NCBI RefSeq assembly: GCF_001661675.2
Contig: NZ_CP019603.1
Coordinates: forward strand, 186,001 to 250,000
From: Croceicoccus marinus
GTDB taxonomy: Bacteria; Pseudomonadota; Alphaproteobacteria; Sphingomonadales; Sphingomonadaceae
Direction: 5' to 3'
DNA: 64,000 bases
Translations under genes and position numbers: made by a program
Shown: positions 60,917 through 64,000 of the stretch, one piece after another
Layout: every line of letters starts with the position of its first letter
How positions within the stretch are numbered: the first letter of the stretch is position 1
Notes under the pieces: generated by a model
Told to the model about the DNA's origin: nothing
The model's input: the letters and a program-made list of their open reading frames with translations, nothing else
Database searches by the model: none

Positions 60917-63900
60917 TTCGCTCCGAGTGATTGTTTGAGGCCAAAGACGGTCTTCACCTCATTATATTCACCGAAAGTGTTGAGATCCAATTCGCCGCCG
61001 ATCCGCGTCTGCCCGTTCAGGTCATACCAGAACGAACCACCCAAATTGATGCCAAAGCCTGTTTCGCTGCTGGCATCGTGATAGGCCGTCACGTCGGAAT
61101 TGAGCATGGAGAGTGCGTCGAGTTCGCCCTGCGCGGCAGGATCGGTGGGATAGAACGGCTCGGCATCCTGTTCATAGCTCTGATAGCCGGGAGACAGATG
61201 GCCGGTTACTTCCAACGCGTTCTTTTCATAACGATAGCGCACCGGCAGGCTGACGCTAAGGAAATGCTGCGGGCTGAAATATCCGCCGTGGCCAAAGGTG
61301 AAATTGTTCTGGTTGTTGGCGTAGGCCTGATAGTTGCCATTGATCCCCACGGTCAGGACCGAGTTGGCAGTGCCCATCGCCTGCAAATAGCCGCCTGCAT
61401 TAGCTTGCAGACGATTATTGTTACGCACGTCGCGGCCGTCCATCTCGAAATAGCTGACATCGGCATAAAAACCGCTACCGTTTCTCTCCTGTGCAAAGGA
61501 TGCTCCGCCGCCGGTGCGCATTACCGATCCCCATTCTTCGCCTGTTACCGGATCATAAGTGCCGGCATAGGACAGCACGCTGTCGGTCACGGGGCGACGC
61601 TCGAACCACAACCTGCCGCTACTATAAGGCGAAAGGCGAGGCGTCACCGCAACCCCGCCTTGTACTTCGACATGATCGAACCCCAGCGGGGTGCTGCCCA
61701 CGTCCACTTCGACAATATCGCTCTTGTATTTGACCGAGACAGCGACGCCGGATGCGTGCTGCGGCCCCGCATCGATCAATTCAGCCTCTTCCTCTGCGAT
61801 GATGCCGCGCGCCTGCAGCAGACCGTTTCGTCCAAAGCCGAGCAGGCTGTTGTATTCGGGCGTTCCGGCATCGATTGAAATCGCCTTGGCCCGCGCAGCA
61901 ATCCGCCCTTCGGCAAAATCGGTCGAGATGGCTGCATCAAGCCCCAGTTCGGCCAGTTGCGACAGCCCCTTTTCCCCCGAACGTTCGCGGTAGTGCGTAT
62001 CCACTTCGACCATAGTGCCGTTTTCACGCCGCAGTGTATCGATTTCAGCCGCGATCGACGCCAGCACCGGGTCGGAACCGATGGTCTGGCTGGACAAAGT
62101 CGTCCCGCTCTCTCCAAAGGCGTTCCAACGCGGTGTGGCCGCTGACATTGGTAACGACATGTTTGGCGAGGCAGGACGGATCGTATTGAAAGGTGTGCCC
62201 GCATAGTTCGAAAAAGCTTCGGGTGACGGCTCTTGCATTATCGGCGTTGGGGGCGACCCGAACTGTACTGGCGCAGCCACTTTGCCCGCAGCGGACAACG
62301 ATGCCGGATCAAACGGATTGACCGAACGCTGCGTCGCAAACGGATTGGTGGTTTGCATCGTCGCGAAGGGATTGCCATGGCCGAATGCTCCGCCGCTGAT
62401 TCCGTGCTGCGCCATGTAAAGTTCGCGCGCACGCTCCAGATAACGACGCTGATCTCCGTTATCGCCCCGCGCTGCGTGAAAGCGTGCGCCAGCCAGATAT
62501 ACGTTATAGTCATCGGGAGCGAGGCGTTCGGCCTGTCGCAGGGCTGCGCGGGCGCTGTCAAAATCGCCGGCGGTGCTGGCCGTATCAATCAGTCCCATCA
62601 GAGCGGCCATATTCTCGCCGTCGGATTGCAGCACGAGCCGATAGGTTTGCGTAGCCTGCTGCTCCATCGCCCCCGCCTGATACAACTGTCCAAGCGAAAC
62701 TAGGATCGCATTATTGCCGGGGGCGGACGACCATCCTGCCTGCAGCACATCGAATGCCTCGGCATAACGGCCTTCTTTGCGCAGGCGGTCGGCCTGTTCG
62801 GTTACAAGGAAACCGTTCATCCGGCGCATTATTGCCGCATCCGCTGGCGACCCAGTGGCCAGAGACGATGCCCGCCGGATTGCTGCCTGTGCGGCACCTG
62901 GCTGCCCAGTCCCGGCCAAAATTCGCACCAGCGGCTCATAGGCTTCGGCCGCATTTAGCGGGCTTGTCATCAATTCGCTGGCCAGCGAGGATGCGCCTTG
63001 CAGATCACCGATATCGTAAAGCGCACCGGCGATCTCGGCGCGGCGTTCGGGCGGCAGACCGGTATTCGCGCCGATCTGGCGAAGACCGGCACTTGCCTGC
63101 AACGCCTGACCGCCATCGGCCAGACTGACAGCGCGTTCGATGGCGCGCTGGGCGGCGACCCCCAACGCAAAGCCTTGCATTTCGGCACTGCGCTCCGCTT
63201 CGGGAATGCGTTCGACCAGCTGGCGTGCCATATCGGGCTTGTCCAGCCGTTCGGCCAGCAACGCCGCAGCGAACAGGTGATCGGGGTCGGTGAACCCGGT
63301 AAGGCTTTGCATCAACGCATTCGCTTCGCTTCGCCGGTTTTGCGAAAGGAGAAAGCGACCAAATTCATAGCGTATCCACGGGTCCTGCGTATAAGTTAGC
63401 ATCGCGCGCTGGAACAGGCGTTCGGCCGTGGTGCTGTCGCCTGCAGTCCATGCCGCAAGCGCTTCCTGCCGCGCGGCATTCGTTTCCAATTGACCCGACA
63501 GTTCAGCCGCAGCTCCCGGCACGGCGAGCGCCTGCCGCGAGGCACGCGCTGCCTCCGCATAGCGGCCCTGTGTTTCATAGATATCGGCAAGTAGGCCATA
63601 GGCTACAGCCTCATCGCCCTGTCCTGATGCGACCAGCCGTTCGGCGATGGAGGCGGCCTGGCCAGCCTGTCCGATCGCCAACAAGCGACGTGCCTCTGCG
63701 CTTTCGGCATAAAAACTCGCCGATGCCAAGGCGTCGCTCCAGCGGGCGGCATTCCCGTCGCGCGATGCGCGGGTCAGCAAATCGCGCGCATTCGCGAACT
63801 CGCCCCGCCGCAGGGCCACGATCCCAAGTCCGCCCAGCGTATCAGCATCATTGGGTATAAGCGCCAAGGCGCTATCGAAGCGGCGCTTGGCGCCCGACAG

Positions 63901-64000
63901 ATCGGATTTGCCAAGCGCGTCGAAACCTGCGGCTCGCTCCTGTCCAGCTCGCTCGCTGGCGGACGGGCGGTAAGGGACCGGCGTCGGCGCGGTCGACGGA
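60913..64000 (-). CDS. bcsC: Cellulose synthase operon protein C (5' end outside window)
   Basis: The open frame continues to the right edge without a start (more than 1020 residues visible). The N-terminal part seen is a series of TPR helices (for example AAGFDALGKSDLSGAKRRFDSALALIPNDADTLGG and many later ARxLLxxRAxxxxG repeats) up to about residue 535 of the visible part. A linker rich in NPFAT repeats follows, then the C-terminal 16-stranded outer-membrane barrel (BCSC_C) with LSQLAELGLDAAIS and ending in NTFGEYNEVKTVFGLKQSL. It is the export channel for cellulose. bcsA and bcsB are expected beyond 64000. Confidence 0.95.
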   Translation of the reverse strand, partial: PSTAPTPVPYRPSASERAGQERAAGFDALGKSDLSGAKRRFDSALALIPNDADTLGGLGIVALRRGEFANARDLLTRASRDGNAARWSDALASASFYAESAEARRLLAIGQAGQAASIAERLVASGQGDEAVAYGLLADIYETQGRYAEAARASRQALAVPGAAAELSGQLETNAARQEALAAWTAGDSTTAERLFQRAMLTYTQDPWIRYEFGRFLLSQNRRSEANALMQSLTGFTDPDHLFAAALLAERLDKPDMARQLVERIPEAERSAEMQGFALGVAAQRAIERAVSLADGGQALQASAGLRQIGANTGLPPERRAEIAGALYDIGDLQGASSLASELMTSPLNAAEAYEPLVRILAGTGQPGAAQAAIRRASSLATGSPADAAIMRRMNGFLVTEQADRLRKEGRYAEAFDVLQAGWSSAPGNNAILVSLGQLYQAGAMEQQATQTYRLVLQSDGENMAALMGLIDTASTAGDFDSARAALRQAERLAPDDYNVYLAGARFHAARGDNGDQRRYLERARELYMAQHGISGGAFGHGNPFATMQTTNPFATQRSVNPFDPASLSAAGKVAAPVQFGSPPTPIMQEPSPEAFSNYAGTPFNTIRPASPNMSLPMSAATPRWNAFGESGTTLSSQTIGSDPVLASIAAEIDTLRRENGTMVEVDTHYRERSGEKGLSQLAELGLDAAISTDFAEGRIAARAKAISIDAGTPEYNSLLGFGRNGLLQARGIIAEEEAELIDAGPQHASGVAVSVKYKSDIVEVDVGSTPLGFDHVEVQGGVAVTPRLSPYSSGRLWFERRPVTDSVLSYAGTYDPVTGEEWGSVMRTGGGASFAQERNGSGFYADVSYFEMDGRDVRNNNRLQANAGGYLQAMGTANSVLTVGINGNYQAYANNQNNFTFGHGGYFSPQHFLSVSLPVRYRYEKNALEVTGHLSPGYQSYEQDAEPFYPTDPAAQGELDALSMLNSDVTAYHDASSETGFGINLGGSFWYDLNGQTRIGGELDLNTFGEYNEVKTVFGLKQSLGAK

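Overview
The window looks like a chromosomal segment of a sphingomonad-type alphaproteobacterium. The GC content is high. Characteristic signs are the GGAAC-N17-CGTT general-stress promoter, the DUF3618/holin-like stress operon, a vitamin B12 operon with riboswitches, cellulose synthase genes of the bcsC-bcsD-bcsZ type, HWE-family sensing and repeated insertion sequences. Genus-level assignment is inference; no rRNA or tRNA gene was seen.

Layout. 0.1-6.5 kb: a catabolic island with a medium-chain reductase, an aminoglycoside-phosphotransferase-like protein, a limonene-epoxide-hydrolase-like protein and an SDR on the minus strand, then a cytochrome P450, an alcohol dehydrogenase pseudogene and a lone E2 acyltransferase domain on the plus strand. 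6.7-11 kb: a small membrane protein, a HigBA toxin-antitoxin pair with two palindromic operators, and a GAF-PAS-PAS-GGDEF-EAL c-di-GMP enzyme. 11-14.2 kb: a PepSY remnant, an IS256 copy with an 8-bp target duplication, and a SEFIR/TIR operon that this IS interrupts. 14.4-17.5 kb: two outer-membrane barrel proteins, small membrane ORFs and a nuclease-like protein.

17.6-29.5 kb: a translationally coupled cobalamin block. btuB, a DUF1636 gene, cobT, a phosphatase, cobS, cobC, cbiB, cobQ and cobU lie on the minus strand. A putative B12-regulated membrane protein, cobO and cobB lie on the plus strand. Each arm is headed by its own cobalamin riboswitch. No corrin-ring-building genes are present.

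29.9-33.5 kb: an IS91-type unit with a broken recombinase, a TniQ fragment and an unknown protein. 34-39.1 kb: a general-stress region (HWE kinase, YetF, YihY, stress trio). 39.2-44.6 kb: an IS graveyard (IS21, IS256, IS66, IS110 pieces).

44.7-48.0 kb: a DUF2726 gene facing a candidate graspetide (omega-ester RiPP) operon. It consists of a 213-residue precursor with six TxTxxxxExxDxD repeats, an ATP-grasp ligase and a membrane protein. This is the most interesting locus of the window. 48.5-54.9 kb: defence and toxin-antitoxin-like genes (nucleotidyltransferase/HTH pair, HNH, AbiEi with truncated AbiEii, RelE/XRE), two decayed genes (PAP2, SRAP) and a secreted nuclease. 55.2-58.2 kb: an IS21 element between IS5 and IS630 fragments. 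58.5-64 kb: a PilZ protein and the end of a cellulose operon (bcsZ, bcsD, bcsC, which runs off the edge).

The parts connect in three ways. The diguanylate cyclase/phosphodiesterase, the PilZ protein and the bcs genes fit c-di-GMP control of cellulose. The cob genes make and attach the lower ligand and adenosyl group and import B12. The many IS copies have inactivated several accessory genes.
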